From positions 434,001-498,000 of the forward strand of contig JAHCBC010000003.1 of NCBI GenBank assembly GCA_019634595.1: DNA of 64,000 nt, given 5' to 3'. Shown one piece after another: positions 23,091-31,711 of the stretch; the first letter of the stretch is position 1; each line of letters opens with the position of its first letter. Under the pieces are notes generated by a model, which searched no databases, had not been told where the DNA came from, and saw only the letters and a list, made by a program, of their open reading frames with translations. Source of the DNA: Akkermansiaceae bacterium. GTDB taxonomy: Bacteria; Verrucomicrobiota; Verrucomicrobiia; Verrucomicrobiales; Akkermansiaceae. The translations under genes were made by a program, and so were the position numbers.

Positions 23091-24587
23091 ATGCAGTCCC
23101 AACACATCGAAAACCCGGATGTCATCCTCATCGGCAGCGGCGTCATGTCCGCGAACCTCGGCGCGCTGCTGAAGCGCCTGAAGCCGGAACTTTCCATCCA
23201 GGTCTATGAAGTGACGGCGGAGCTGGCGCAGGAAAGCTCCCACGGCTGGAACAACGCGGGAACCGGCCACGCCGGCATCTGCGAGCTGAGCTACACGCCG
23301 CACCGTGAAAAGGACGGCAGCGTCAATGTCGCGAACGCGATCAAGATTTTCGAACAGTTCGAATACACCAAACAGTTCTGGGGCCACGCCGTCGCCAGCG
23401 GGATGGTGGATGCGCCGCGGGAGTTCATCAATCCGGTGCCACATATCAGCTTCGTCCACGGACAGGAGCAGGTGGACTACCTGAAGGCGCGCCACGCCGG
23501 GCTGGCCGCCCACCATTTCTTCGGTGACATGGTTTATTCGACGGATCCCGCCACCATCGGGAGCTGGTCGCCGCTGCTCACGGAGGAGCGGGGGGAGATC
23601 CCCATCGCCGCCACGCGGATGGACAGCGGGACGGACGTCAACTTCGGCAACATCTCCCGCAAGCTGCTGGGCTGGCTGGCGGACCAACCGGGCTGCGGCA
23701 TCGCCGTCAGCCACCGGGTCACGGATCTGGAAAAGAAGGGCGACCGCTGGACGGTTACCATCAAGGATCTGGTGACCGGGAAGAAGCGCACCAACACGGC
23801 GAAGTTCGTCTTCGTGGGAGCCGGTGGCGGCAGCCTGCCACTGCTGCAGAAGTCCGGCATCCCGGAGAGCAAGGGCCTCGGCGGATTCCCCATCGGCGGG
23901 CAATGGCTGGTCTGTGAGAATCCGGAGATCGTCGGCAAGCACCAGGCGAAGGTCTATGGCCAGGCGCTGGAGGCAGCCCCGACCATGGCGGTGCCCCATC
24001 TGGACACCCGCATCCTCGACGGAAAGAAGACACTCCTTTTCGGACCGTTCGCGGCATGGACGACGAAGTTCCTCCACAAGGAGGGCAGCTTCCTGGACCT
24101 GCCGCTGTCGGTGAAACCGCACAACCTCGCCACGCTGGTCAAGATCGGCATCCACAACCTGGATCTAGTGCAATACCTGGTGCAACAGGGTACCCAAAGC
24201 ATGGCGGACCGGATGGAGGTCCTGCATGTCTTCTACCCCGGAGCGAAGGCGGAGGACTGGAAGCTCATCGACGCGGGCATCCGCGTGCAGGCGATCAAGA
24301 AGACCGACGGCGAAGCCGGCATCGTCCACTACGGAACCGAGGTCATCACGGATGAAGACCGCAGCATTTCCGCGCTGCTGGGAGCCTCCCCGGGAGCCTC
24401 CGTCTGCGTCCACATCGTGCTGGAGGTGGTGAAGCTCTGCTTCCCCCATCTGCTGGAGTCAGCGGAAGGCAAGGCACGGATGAAGGAACTGATCCCCATC
24501 CACGACGTGGACATCAAGCTGCCGGAAAACGCCGCCTACTTCCACGAGACGACCGCGAAAGCGGAGGCCGCGCTCGGCCTGCGCTGA
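23091..24587 (+). CDS. mqo: Malate:quinone oxidoreductase
   Basis: 498 residues, the common length for Mqo. The N-terminal FAD motif DVILIGSGVMSANLGALLK is followed by SSHGWNNAGTGHAGICELSYTP, a very conserved Mqo block, and later by FVGAGGGSLPLLQKSGIPE and GFPIGGQWL. The C-terminal part has LLGASPGASVC. Mqo is a peripheral inner-membrane flavoprotein that oxidises malate to oxaloacetate and passes electrons to quinone. ATG 23091 is preferred to an in-frame GTG at 23055 because the FAD motif follows directly. Its stop lies two bases from the stop of the convergent peptidase gene. Confidence 0.95.
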   Translation: MQSQHIENPDVILIGSGVMSANLGALLKRLKPELSIQVYEVTAELAQESSHGWNNAGTGHAGICELSYTPHREKDGSVNVANAIKIFEQFEYTKQFWGHAVASGMVDAPREFINPVPHISFVHGQEQVDYLKARHAGLAAHHFFGDMVYSTDPATIGSWSPLLTEERGEIPIAATRMDSGTDVNFGNISRKLLGWLADQPGCGIAVSHRVTDLEKKGDRWTVTIKDLVTGKKRTNTAKFVFVGAGGGSLPLLQKSGIPESKGLGGFPIGGQWLVCENPEIVGKHQAKVYGQALEAAPTMAVPHLDTRILDGKKTLLFGPFAAWTTKFLHKEGSFLDLPLSVKPHNLATLVKIGIHNLDLVQYLVQQGTQSMADRMEVLHVFYPGAKAEDWKLIDAGIRVQAIKKTDGEAGIVHYGTEVITDEDRSISALLGASPGASVCVHIVLEVVKLCFPHLLESAEGKARMKELIPIHDVDIKLPENAAYFHETTAKAEAALGLR

Positions 24588-24589
24588 CC

Positions 24590-25669
24590 TCAGAGGTAGC
24601 CCGTCAGCCCCTCGACCGTCGCCTCATCCAGCCTCTTCGCGAGCGCGACGGTGAGCGCGACCATCGCGAGGTAGTCGTTCACGTCGATGATGGCGTTGTG
24701 GGAGTGGATGTAGCGCGCCGGGACGCCCAGTACGATGCTGGGAATACCGGTGCCGCCGATATGGAATGACCCCGCGTCCGTGCCGCCGCTGCGGCGCACC
24801 GTCACCTGGTGCGGGATGTTCTCCGCTTCCGCAGTCTCGATGGCCAGGCGGGCGAGCCGTGGGTTGGTGATCGCCGTGGGATCGAAAAGCCGGATCTGCA
24901 CACCGCCGCCGAGGCTTCCCTGGCTGTCGGATTTCATGAAGCCCGGCGTGTCATCCGCAGGCGGGCCTTCGAGGACGATGGCGACGTCCGGCTGGATGAA
25001 ATTCGCGGAAGTTTTCGCGCCGCGGCAGCCGACCTCCTCCTGGACCGTCCCGCCGAAGATCAGGCGGTTGGGGTGTCCGGATGCCGAAAGGATCTGCCCG
25101 GCCTGGATGGCACCTGCCATACCCGCGCGGTTGTCGAACGCCTTCGCCATCAGCAGATCCCCTCTGCCCAGCGGCGTGAAAGCGGACAGCGGCGCGATGG
25201 GATCCCCGAGCGCGATGCCGAACACCTCCGTCACCTCCCGCCGCGAACCGGCTCCGATGTCGATGAACATCTGGTCGATGCCCATCACCTGCTTGCGCGC
25301 GGCTTCCGGGAGGAAATGGGGCGGCTTCGAACCGATGACGCCGGTGATCTTCTCCCCTTCCCGCGTGCGGATCTCAACCCGTTGCGACAGCAGGGTATGC
25401 TCCCACCACCCGCCGAGGGTCACGAACTGGATGAAGCCGTCCGGCGTGATGTTCTGCACCATGAAACCGACCTCATCCATGTGGCCCGCGATGAGCACCC
25501 GTGGTCCGGCTCCCCCTGTCTCGCAGAAAACCGAGCCGTTGCGGTCCGTGGAGAGATCGCCGCACTCGCCGAGTTCATCCACAAAGATGGCCCGCACCTC
25601 ATCCTCATGACCCGGAACGGAGTGGGCCTCGGTCAGTTCCTCCAGCAACGAAATCGCCTTCTCACGCAT
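24590..25669 (-). CDS. M42-family metalloaminopeptidase
   Basis: 359 residues with all M42 metal-site motifs in order: AGHMDEVGF (His, Asp), KAFDNRAG (bridging Asp), VQEEVGCRGA (general base Glu and metal Glu), SGGTDAGS (Asp) and PARYIHS (His). M42 enzymes (FrvX/TET/glutamyl aminopeptidase types) form large tetrahedral particles that trim peptides from the N-terminus in the cytoplasm; some members act as endoglucanases, but the motifs favour peptidase. ATG 25669 is chosen because the peptidase N-terminus MREKAISLLEELTEAHSVPG begins there; sequence further upstream is repeat DNA. Confidence 0.93.
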   Translation of the reverse strand: MREKAISLLEELTEAHSVPGHEDEVRAIFVDELGECGDLSTDRNGSVFCETGGAGPRVLIAGHMDEVGFMVQNITPDGFIQFVTLGGWWEHTLLSQRVEIRTREGEKITGVIGSKPPHFLPEAARKQVMGIDQMFIDIGAGSRREVTEVFGIALGDPIAPLSAFTPLGRGDLLMAKAFDNRAGMAGAIQAGQILSASGHPNRLIFGGTVQEEVGCRGAKTSANFIQPDVAIVLEGPPADDTPGFMKSDSQGSLGGGVQIRLFDPTAITNPRLARLAIETAEAENIPHQVTVRRSGGTDAGSFHIGGTGIPSIVLGVPARYIHSHNAIIDVNDYLAMVALTVALAKRLDEATVEGLTGYL

Positions 25670-25740
25670 GCTTGCCAGTCTGGACGGGAGGCCCGGAGGT
25701 TCCAAGCGCCAAAAGTGGCGGGAGGCCGCGTCATATGGTG

Positions 25741-26015
25741 TAGCGAATCTCGTGAGAGATTCGGCGGGGCGGGCGTCCATCCGCAAACAAGCTCCGGATT
25801 TCCCGGACTTCCACTGGCCGGACTGGGACCGCGGAATTCATTCCGCTTGGCTTCGCATGATCGCTGGATTCTCCGGGGCGGGATGAATCCCGCGGTCCCA
25901 GTGAGCCATCCATGCGTAGCGAATCTCGTGAGAGATTCGGCGGGGTGGGCGTCCATCCGCAAACAGGCTCCGATGCCCGTGGACTTCCCCCCAACCGGAA
26001 GTCTCACGACTTCCG
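25741..26015. repeat. Cluster of REP-like hairpins and direct repeats
   Basis: This 360-bp gap (25670-26029) holds no gene. Two 58-bp direct copies (25741-25798 and 25917-25974) differ at only about three bases and each starts with hairpin GAATCTC-GTGA-GAGATTC. A third related hairpin lies at 25996-26015 (CGGAAGTC-TCAC-GACTTCCG), in opposite orientation. A 25-bp inverted repeat (25822-25846 with 25878-25902, two mismatches) lies between the two direct copies. The third hairpin keeps the flanks TAGCG...CGG while both stem sides are changed together, so base pairing seems conserved. Confidence 0.8.
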
Positions 26016-26029
26016 CTACCCATGATAAA

Positions 26030-27391
26030 TCACGGTACCCTGTGCAACGCACGATGAACCATCTTTGGCAAGATCCAGCCGGTGCCCAGCAGGATGGTGG
26101 CTGCCATGGCGAGCAGCATCAGGTTGAGGGAACCCATGGAAAGGGAGACACAGACCACGGCGATCATGACGAGGGTCTCGAAGATCTGGATGACGGCGAG
26201 CCGCTTCACCTGGCCGGTGCCGATCATCATCGCGTGGTTGAGATGCCGCCAGACGTGCATGATGAAATAGGCGGCGTAGCAGGCGAGCACCGCGCGGTCC
26301 GTGTCCGCGAAGGATTTCCCCAGCCAGACGCCGAGCGCCCATGGGCCGAGGATAACCAGCCCCAGGCTGGAAAGCGCCGCGAACCCCAGGCCAAACAGAT
26401 AGAGCCGCCGGGCGGCCTTCCTCGCCCAGTCGATGTGCCCCCTTGCCAATGCCTCGGCAACGGCGGGCCAAGTGGGAGTGCTGAGCATGACCACGAAGCC
26501 GAGCTGCATGACCGTCAGGGTGACAAACACCCCCCACAGCGCCACTTCCGAGGGACCATCACCCAAACGTCCGATCAACCAACCGCAGAAGTTCGCTTCC
26601 ACGAAGCCGGTGAGGATGAAGCAGGCTGAAAAGGAAAGTCCGTCCGTGAGCAACGGGCGGACCAGTGATGGCTTGAACGCGGCCGGTGAGGGAACGGTGG
26701 CGGGGTGCTTTTTCCAGCAGGATACCATGTTCCCCAGCTTGGCGAGGATCATCGCGCCCTGGACGGCGAGCACCAGGAACCAGACTTCCGGCACATACCA
26801 GATGCCGACGCCGACGAACACCGCGCCGAGTACATTGCCAACGGCACCCCACAGATTGTTGGACGCGACCTCCAGATAACCTTCCCGGATGCGCTCCGTG
26901 AGGTTCACCACGAAAAACATGAGGAACAAGCCGAGGCCCACCCACATGGCGGGGCGCAGCAGTGTTTCCTTTCCGGCGAACTTCGCGCCGAACAGGGAGT
27001 CGAAGGGAACCAGGGCCAAGACGGAGGCCATCAGCGCACCGGCAAGCAAGGCCACCCCCAGCATCAGCAGCAAGGCGGTGGACACCAGGGCACGCTGGCT
27101 TTCCACATCCCCCTTCGCCCGTGCCTTGGAAAGTCCGTGGGCGAGGGCAGGCCCCACGCCGATCTCCAGCAGTGACACCGTCCCCAGCGTGAGGTTCACC
27201 ATGGTGAAAAGCCCGAATTCCTCCCGTCCCAGCACCCGCACGGCGAGGGGAATGGAGATCAGTTGGAGGAGGACCGTCCCCAGCTTTGAGACCAGCGAAG
27301 TGACCACCGCCAGCCGGATCGAGCGATCACGGCGGATGGAGTTCTCAGCAGTCGTGGATTCAGGCATGTCTTCGATGACCGCCGCGTCCAT
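26030..27391 (-). CDS. Polysaccharide flippase (Wzx/MVF-like)
   Basis: 453 residues with about 12-14 membrane helices spread over the full length, beginning RLAVVTSLVSKLGTVLLQLISIPLAVRVLGREEFGLFTMV, the classical N-terminus of oligosaccharide flippases (PF01943/PF13440 type). These proteins move polyprenyl-diphosphate oligosaccharides from the inner to the outer face of the inner membrane. Its ATG (27389-27391) overlaps the stop of the initiating transferase gene (TGATG), so the two are coupled. It is the last gene of the exopolysaccharide operon. Confidence 0.88.
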   Translation of the reverse strand: MDAAVIEDMPESTTAENSIRRDRSIRLAVVTSLVSKLGTVLLQLISIPLAVRVLGREEFGLFTMVNLTLGTVSLLEIGVGPALAHGLSKARAKGDVESQRALVSTALLLMLGVALLAGALMASVLALVPFDSLFGAKFAGKETLLRPAMWVGLGLFLMFFVVNLTERIREGYLEVASNNLWGAVGNVLGAVFVGVGIWYVPEVWFLVLAVQGAMILAKLGNMVSCWKKHPATVPSPAAFKPSLVRPLLTDGLSFSACFILTGFVEANFCGWLIGRLGDGPSEVALWGVFVTLTVMQLGFVVMLSTPTWPAVAEALARGHIDWARKAARRLYLFGLGFAALSSLGLVILGPWALGVWLGKSFADTDRAVLACYAAYFIMHVWRHLNHAMMIGTGQVKRLAVIQIFETLVMIAVVCVSLSMGSLNLMLLAMAATILLGTGWILPKMVHRALHRVP

Positions 27392-28902
27392 CAACAGGCG
27401 CCCCGGCGATTGAGGAAGGTCATGACCATGATCTGGAAGTCGAGCATGAAGTTCCAGTTCTCGATGTAGTCGAGGTCGAACTTCACGCGCTCGCGCAGGC
27501 AGGTGTCACCCCGCAATCCATTCACCTGCGCCCAGCCGGTGACGCCGGGCTTGATGTTGTGACGGACGTTGTAGTGGGGGATGTCCTCCTTGAAGTTCTC
27601 GATCAGCTCCGGCCGTTCCGGGCGCGGGCCGACGAGGCTCATGTCGCCGCGCAGCACGTTCCAGAACTGCGGCAACTCGTCGATGTTCCATTTCCGGATC
27701 AACGCTCCGATCTTCAGGCGGCGCGGGTCGTCCTTCACGGTCCAGCCAACTTTGCCGGGGGTCTCCGCATCCAGGCGCATGCTGCGGATTTTCAGGATGT
27801 CGAATGGCTTTCCGTTCAGGCCGATGCGGCGCTGGCGGTAGAGCACGGAGCCGGGGGACTCCAGATAGACCCAGGCCATGAACAGCGCCATCAGCGGGGC
27901 GAAGACGATGAGTCCGACAATGCTGCCGATGATGTCGACGAAACGCTTGAACACGTTGTTGAACGCATGGTGCAGCGGGAGCCTGCCCACGCCGAGCACG
28001 GGCATGCCGTGGAAGTTCTCCAGATTCAGGCCGGAGACCAGGATCTGGAAGCAGCTCGGCACCAGCTTGAAGTCGGCGAACTCCTTGCCACAGGTTTCCG
28101 CGAGCGAGAGCATGTCATTCCGGTCGAGATTTCCGTCCACCACCATCACCAGATCAGATCCGGTCGAGCGCAGCAGGTTGCGGAACTGGGACCAACCGCC
28201 GAGCACCGGCACCTCCGCCGGCAGGTCCTGCGGCACGGTGCCGCCCGGAGGCAGGATGACACCAGCAATCGCGATCGGCTGGATGCGTCCACGCTTGGAA
28301 CGGGCCAGCGCGCGCGTACATTCGTCATTCCAGCCGACGAAGATCGCCTTCTGCTGGAGCTTTTCCACATAGCCGTCCCCGCGCAGGATGCAGAAAAGGA
28401 ACCAGCGCCAGAAAAGCATCATGCTCATGGCGGTGAGCGCGCCGATCACGCAGTAGAGGCGGCTGATCGCCGGATCGATCTTCAGCATGAGCGAGATCGC
28501 GAGGAACCCGGCGCACCAGATGGCGCAGGATTTCACGATGATGAGGCCGCATTTGCGGATCGCCAGGAAGTTGCGCGGATCATGGAGGCGGAAGTTCGCC
28601 AGCAGGAAAACGAGCAACAGGGTGCCGACCGACACGTGGCCGAGGTAGCTGCGCGCATCCACGATGGGATCGGACACGCCGAATCCCCGCATGCTGGTCT
28701 CGAACCGGATGATGTAGGCAATCACCAGCGCCAGGAAGATGACGACGGCATCTCCCAGGAAGCTGATTGCGACGAGTTTCTGGTTCGCCACCCACGGACG
28801 GTTGCGGTGGCGGAGGTTGAAGCGGGGGGCTTGCTCAATCGGGGGGGCTGAAACCCGAGCGGTGTCGGGTTCGAACGATTTCAGTCGGGGGGTGGAAATC
28901 AT
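27391..28902 (-). CDS. WbaP-like undecaprenyl-phosphate sugar phosphotransferase
   Basis: 503 residues. An N-terminal block of four membrane helices (about 40-165), a central CoA-binding-like domain (about 170-310), and a C-terminal bacterial sugar transferase domain from about 320: KRFVDIIGSIVGLIVFAPLMALFMAWVYLESPGSVLYRQRRIGLNGKPF, then KIRSMRLDAE, RKWNIDELPQFWNVLRGDMSLVGPRPERPE and KPGVTGWAQVNGLRGDT. These enzymes start exopolysaccharide or O-antigen units by moving a hexose 1-phosphate to undecaprenyl phosphate. The sugar is not predictable. ATG 28902 is preferred to TTG 28926. The 5' part of the gene contains long C-runs (G-runs on the plus strand) that could slip. Confidence 0.92.
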   Translation of the reverse strand: MISTPRLKSFEPDTARVSAPPIEQAPRFNLRHRNRPWVANQKLVAISFLGDAVVIFLALVIAYIIRFETSMRGFGVSDPIVDARSYLGHVSVGTLLLVFLLANFRLHDPRNFLAIRKCGLIIVKSCAIWCAGFLAISLMLKIDPAISRLYCVIGALTAMSMMLFWRWFLFCILRGDGYVEKLQQKAIFVGWNDECTRALARSKRGRIQPIAIAGVILPPGGTVPQDLPAEVPVLGGWSQFRNLLRSTGSDLVMVVDGNLDRNDMLSLAETCGKEFADFKLVPSCFQILVSGLNLENFHGMPVLGVGRLPLHHAFNNVFKRFVDIIGSIVGLIVFAPLMALFMAWVYLESPGSVLYRQRRIGLNGKPFDILKIRSMRLDAETPGKVGWTVKDDPRRLKIGALIRKWNIDELPQFWNVLRGDMSLVGPRPERPELIENFKEDIPHYNVRHNIKPGVTGWAQVNGLRGDTCLRERVKFDLDYIENWNFMLDFQIMVMTFLNRRGAC

Positions 28903-28921
28903 TTGTCGGGGGGGTGGGGGG
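28824..28921. repeat. Five G6-G7 homopolymer runs at the 5' end of the wbaP-like gene
   Basis: On the plus strand, runs of G occur at 28824-28829 (6), 28841-28847 (7), 28887-28892 (6), 28908-28914 (7) and 28916-28921 (6). The first three are inside the first ~27 codons of the minus-strand transferase gene; the last two lie just before its ATG. Runs of this length can slip in replication, and four close G-runs can also form a G-quadruplex. Confidence 0.65.
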
Positions 28922-28986
28922 AACAAACGATATCGCCCGGCTCACGGATGAGCCTGCGGCGTTAACAACTTGGGACAGGAAAGTTT

Positions 28987-31137
28987 TCATGATGCCAGAC
29001 CCTTTGGCGGGTCGGAACGGCGTGGTGATCCACCGCCGATGAGAGGATGGGAAGCCCGGACGGACGGCCCTGCGGTGCGGCTGTTCCGCCCGCGGGGGAT
29101 CTCATTCCAGACAAATCCGACGAGGCTGCCACCGGCGGAGCGGATCATCTCCGATGCCTGGCGGAGTCCGCGGCGATGGCCGCCCTGGTCCGATACCACC
29201 AAGCAGCAGCGGTCCGCATAGCGGGCGATGACCGCGGCATCCGCCGAGTCAAGCAGCGGAGGCGTGTCGATCACCACGCGGTCGAACCAACGGTAGGCAT
29301 CTTCCAGCAACGCGGCGAAGCGGGAACTGCCCAGCAGGTCGCCGGAGTCCGGACGGGGAGCGCCGGAGGAAAGCAGGTAGAGATTCTGCTGGCCGGTGGC
29401 GAAGCAGACCTCCGCAGGGGCGACATCCCCGGCGAGGAAATCCCCCAGCCCGCTGCGGCCCATATGCTCCGCACTGATGCCACCGGAACGGAGGTCCGCA
29501 TCCAGCAACAAGGTGCGGTGGCCCTGGATCGCGAGTGAGGTGGCGTAGTTCAGGGCACAGAACGAGCGGCCTTCACCCGTCCGGGCACTGGCGAAAAGAA
29601 TGGTGCGCGCGGTCCGCGATCCGTCATCCGGGGAAAGGATGGTCCGCAACTGGCGGAAAGCATCCGCCGCGCTGGCAGCGGGGATCCGGGCGAGCAGTGG
29701 CACACCGGCGGCACGGGCGGCCGATCCCGCATCCCTGATGCGTCCGTCCGCCAGCTCCAGTCCAACCATCAGGATCAAGCCCATGAAGAATCCGGTGCCC
29801 GCACCAAGGCCGAGTGCCACCAGCTTGCGCGGGTTGTTTGGCTTTTCCGGAGTCATCGGACGATCCTTCCAACTGAGCACGGAAGCCGGGATCGACGCAC
29901 TCAGGAGCGTTTCGCGAAGGCGGGCCGCCACGGCGTCGTGAAGGGTGCGGTCGGCCTCAGCCTCGCGATCCAGCGCGCGGAAATTCTCACGCAGTCCTTC
30001 GATCTCCACGGCATCCACCTTCGCGGTGGAAAGGGCGGCCGTGAGCTTGGTTTCATTCTCCATCGCGATGCGGTATTTCTTCTCCAGCGCATCGCCCGCA
30101 GCGGCGGAGCTATCCTCCAGGTTTTTCCGAAGAAGCGCCAGCTCACTGGAAATCGCGATGTAGGTGGGGTGCTTTTCCAGATAGCGTTCCTTGATCGCGG
30201 CGAATTCCGCCTCCTTCTCCTGGATCGCGCGGACCTGTGAGATCACCTCCGTGGCCTGCTCGGAGTTACCGGCACCCGCCAGCGCGCCGGGGTCTTTCGG
30301 ATCGAATTTTTTGAAGGATTCGTATTCAGCTTCCAGGCGCAGCCGCTCGGACTTCGCTTGCCCGAGTTGGGTGGTGAGCGACGTCACGTTGTCATCCGGT
30401 GCCACGGCACCCGGGGTTGCCTCCAGCCCCGGGACGCGGTGGCTCTCGCGGAACTCCTGCAGCTTGCGGGCGGAGTCATCCATCTTTCCGCGCAGGCGTT
30501 GCTCCTCGCGGGCCAGGCCTTCGCTCGCCCGGCGGGTGATCGACTGCTGGCGGTCGGCGCTCGATTTCTCGTATTCGTCAACGATGGACTGGACCAGTTC
30601 CTTCGCGCGGACCGGATTGGTGTCATCGACGGAGATGTTGATGATGCGGGTACCACGGAGCAATTCCACCCGCACCCGTTGGGCGAGGGTCTGAACGAGT
30701 TTTTCCGGACCCGTTCCGGGCGCCGCGAAATCAGGATCAGCGGCAAGTCCGTGCTCCTCGATCAACCGGAGGAAAAGGGTGGAGGATAACATCCCCTGCT
30801 CAACGGAACGCATCTGCTCCAGATCCTTCGCCTCTTCCGAGGACACCGCCTGGATATTCAGCACCTGGGGAGCCTGGGTCGCCACGTTGACCGATCCGAA
30901 AGCCCTATAAACCTTTGTCGCACCCTTGATGTAGAGCAGGGAGCACGCGATGCCAAGCGCACCGAGAACCGCCACCAGCCAGCCGCGGCGGAGCAGGAAT
31001 CCGAACACACGCCCGATCTCGATCGTCGGCAGGAACGCCGCTGGATCCTGGGCAGGGGCAGCCGGGGCCGCAGGCACGGCGAGCGCACCGGCCTGACGGA
31101 CGGTGAGCTGTGCATGTTGGTTGTCCCTGCGGTTCAT
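28987..31137 (-). CDS. Wzc-like polysaccharide co-polymerase with degenerate BY-kinase domain
   Basis: 716 residues. Wzz domain with membrane helix 1 at about 48-70 and helix 2 at about 440-465; between them lies a long coiled-coil periplasmic region (about 180-420) rich in Glu, Lys and Arg. The cytoplasmic P-loop domain (about 490-690) has Walker A' LLLDADLRSGG and Walker B DRVVIDTPPL. Walker A reads SARTGEGRS, with Arg where the nucleotide-binding Lys is expected. The C-terminal tail has no Tyr cluster. It probably controls chain length and couples to the Wza-like protein, while kinase activity is doubtful. ATG 31137 is preferred to an in-frame TTG at 31146. Confidence 0.85.
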   Translation of the reverse strand: MNRRDNQHAQLTVRQAGALAVPAAPAAPAQDPAAFLPTIEIGRVFGFLLRRGWLVAVLGALGIACSLLYIKGATKVYRAFGSVNVATQAPQVLNIQAVSSEEAKDLEQMRSVEQGMLSSTLFLRLIEEHGLAADPDFAAPGTGPEKLVQTLAQRVRVELLRGTRIINISVDDTNPVRAKELVQSIVDEYEKSSADRQQSITRRASEGLAREEQRLRGKMDDSARKLQEFRESHRVPGLEATPGAVAPDDNVTSLTTQLGQAKSERLRLEAEYESFKKFDPKDPGALAGAGNSEQATEVISQVRAIQEKEAEFAAIKERYLEKHPTYIAISSELALLRKNLEDSSAAAGDALEKKYRIAMENETKLTAALSTAKVDAVEIEGLRENFRALDREAEADRTLHDAVAARLRETLLSASIPASVLSWKDRPMTPEKPNNPRKLVALGLGAGTGFFMGLILMVGLELADGRIRDAGSAARAAGVPLLARIPAASAADAFRQLRTILSPDDGSRTARTILFASARTGEGRSFCALNYATSLAIQGHRTLLLDADLRSGGISAEHMGRSGLGDFLAGDVAPAEVCFATGQQNLYLLSSGAPRPDSGDLLGSSRFAALLEDAYRWFDRVVIDTPPLLDSADAAVIARYADRCCLVVSDQGGHRRGLRQASEMIRSAGGSLVGFVWNEIPRGRNSRTAGPSVRASHPLIGGGSPRRSDPPKGLAS

Positions 31138-31142
31138 TCGGG

Positions 31143-31697
31143 TCAAAAGAGGCTTTCGGGGATGGTGATGGTGTCGCCGTCGCGGAGCTGGATGTCCTCA
31201 CCTTTTCCGTTGGTGATGTCCCTCAGATTCACGGAGAAGACCTGCCCGCCCCGCTTCAGGGTGACTTTCTTCTCATTGGCGATGCGGGTGGTGCCGCCCG
31301 CCAGACCGACCACCTCCACCAAGGTCAGGCGGCGGTGTGCGGGGATTTCGAAGACTCCCGGACGCTGGGCCTGGCCGAGGATGGTCACCGTCCGGCGGAT
31401 GCGCGCCTCGATTGAGACGCTGACCTCCGGGCGGACAAGGTAGCCGTCCTTCAGGCGGCGGGAGATGGCAGCGGCGGCCTGGTCGGTGGTGAGGCCCTCG
31501 ATCCGCACCGCACCGATGAGTGGCATCGAGATGGTGCCGTCGGAGGAAAGCTGGCCGCGGGTGGTCAGTTCATCCTCGCGGAACACACGCACCTCGACGG
31601 AATCCATCCGCCCGATGACACCGGACGTGCCTTCCCTCACCTGCGCCTGGAGAACCGGGGCGAGGAGGGTGAACAGGACTGTGAGCTTCTTCCACAT
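31143..31697 (-). CDS. Wza-like polysaccharide export protein
   Basis: 184 residues. Signal peptide about 1-19 (ending LQAQ). A Poly_export domain (about 28-100: DSVEVRVFREDELTTRGQLSSDGTISMPLIGAVRIEGLTTDQAAAAI) is followed by a SLBB domain (about 105-180: VTILGQAQRPGVFEIPAHRRLTLVEVVGLAGGTTRIANEKKV). It is short compared with Wza of E. coli (about 380 residues) and lacks the lipoprotein Cys, so it may rely on the barrel protein encoded upstream to cross the outer membrane. It lies 14 bases after the barrel gene and 5 bases before the wzc-like gene. Confidence 0.9.
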   Translation of the reverse strand: MWKKLTVLFTLLAPVLQAQVREGTSGVIGRMDSVEVRVFREDELTTRGQLSSDGTISMPLIGAVRIEGLTTDQAAAAISRRLKDGYLVRPEVSVSIEARIRRTVTILGQAQRPGVFEIPAHRRLTLVEVVGLAGGTTRIANEKKVTLKRGGQVFSVNLRDITNGKGEDIQLRDGDTITIPESLF

Positions 31698-31711
31698 GGC
31701 GTATGGCTGGG

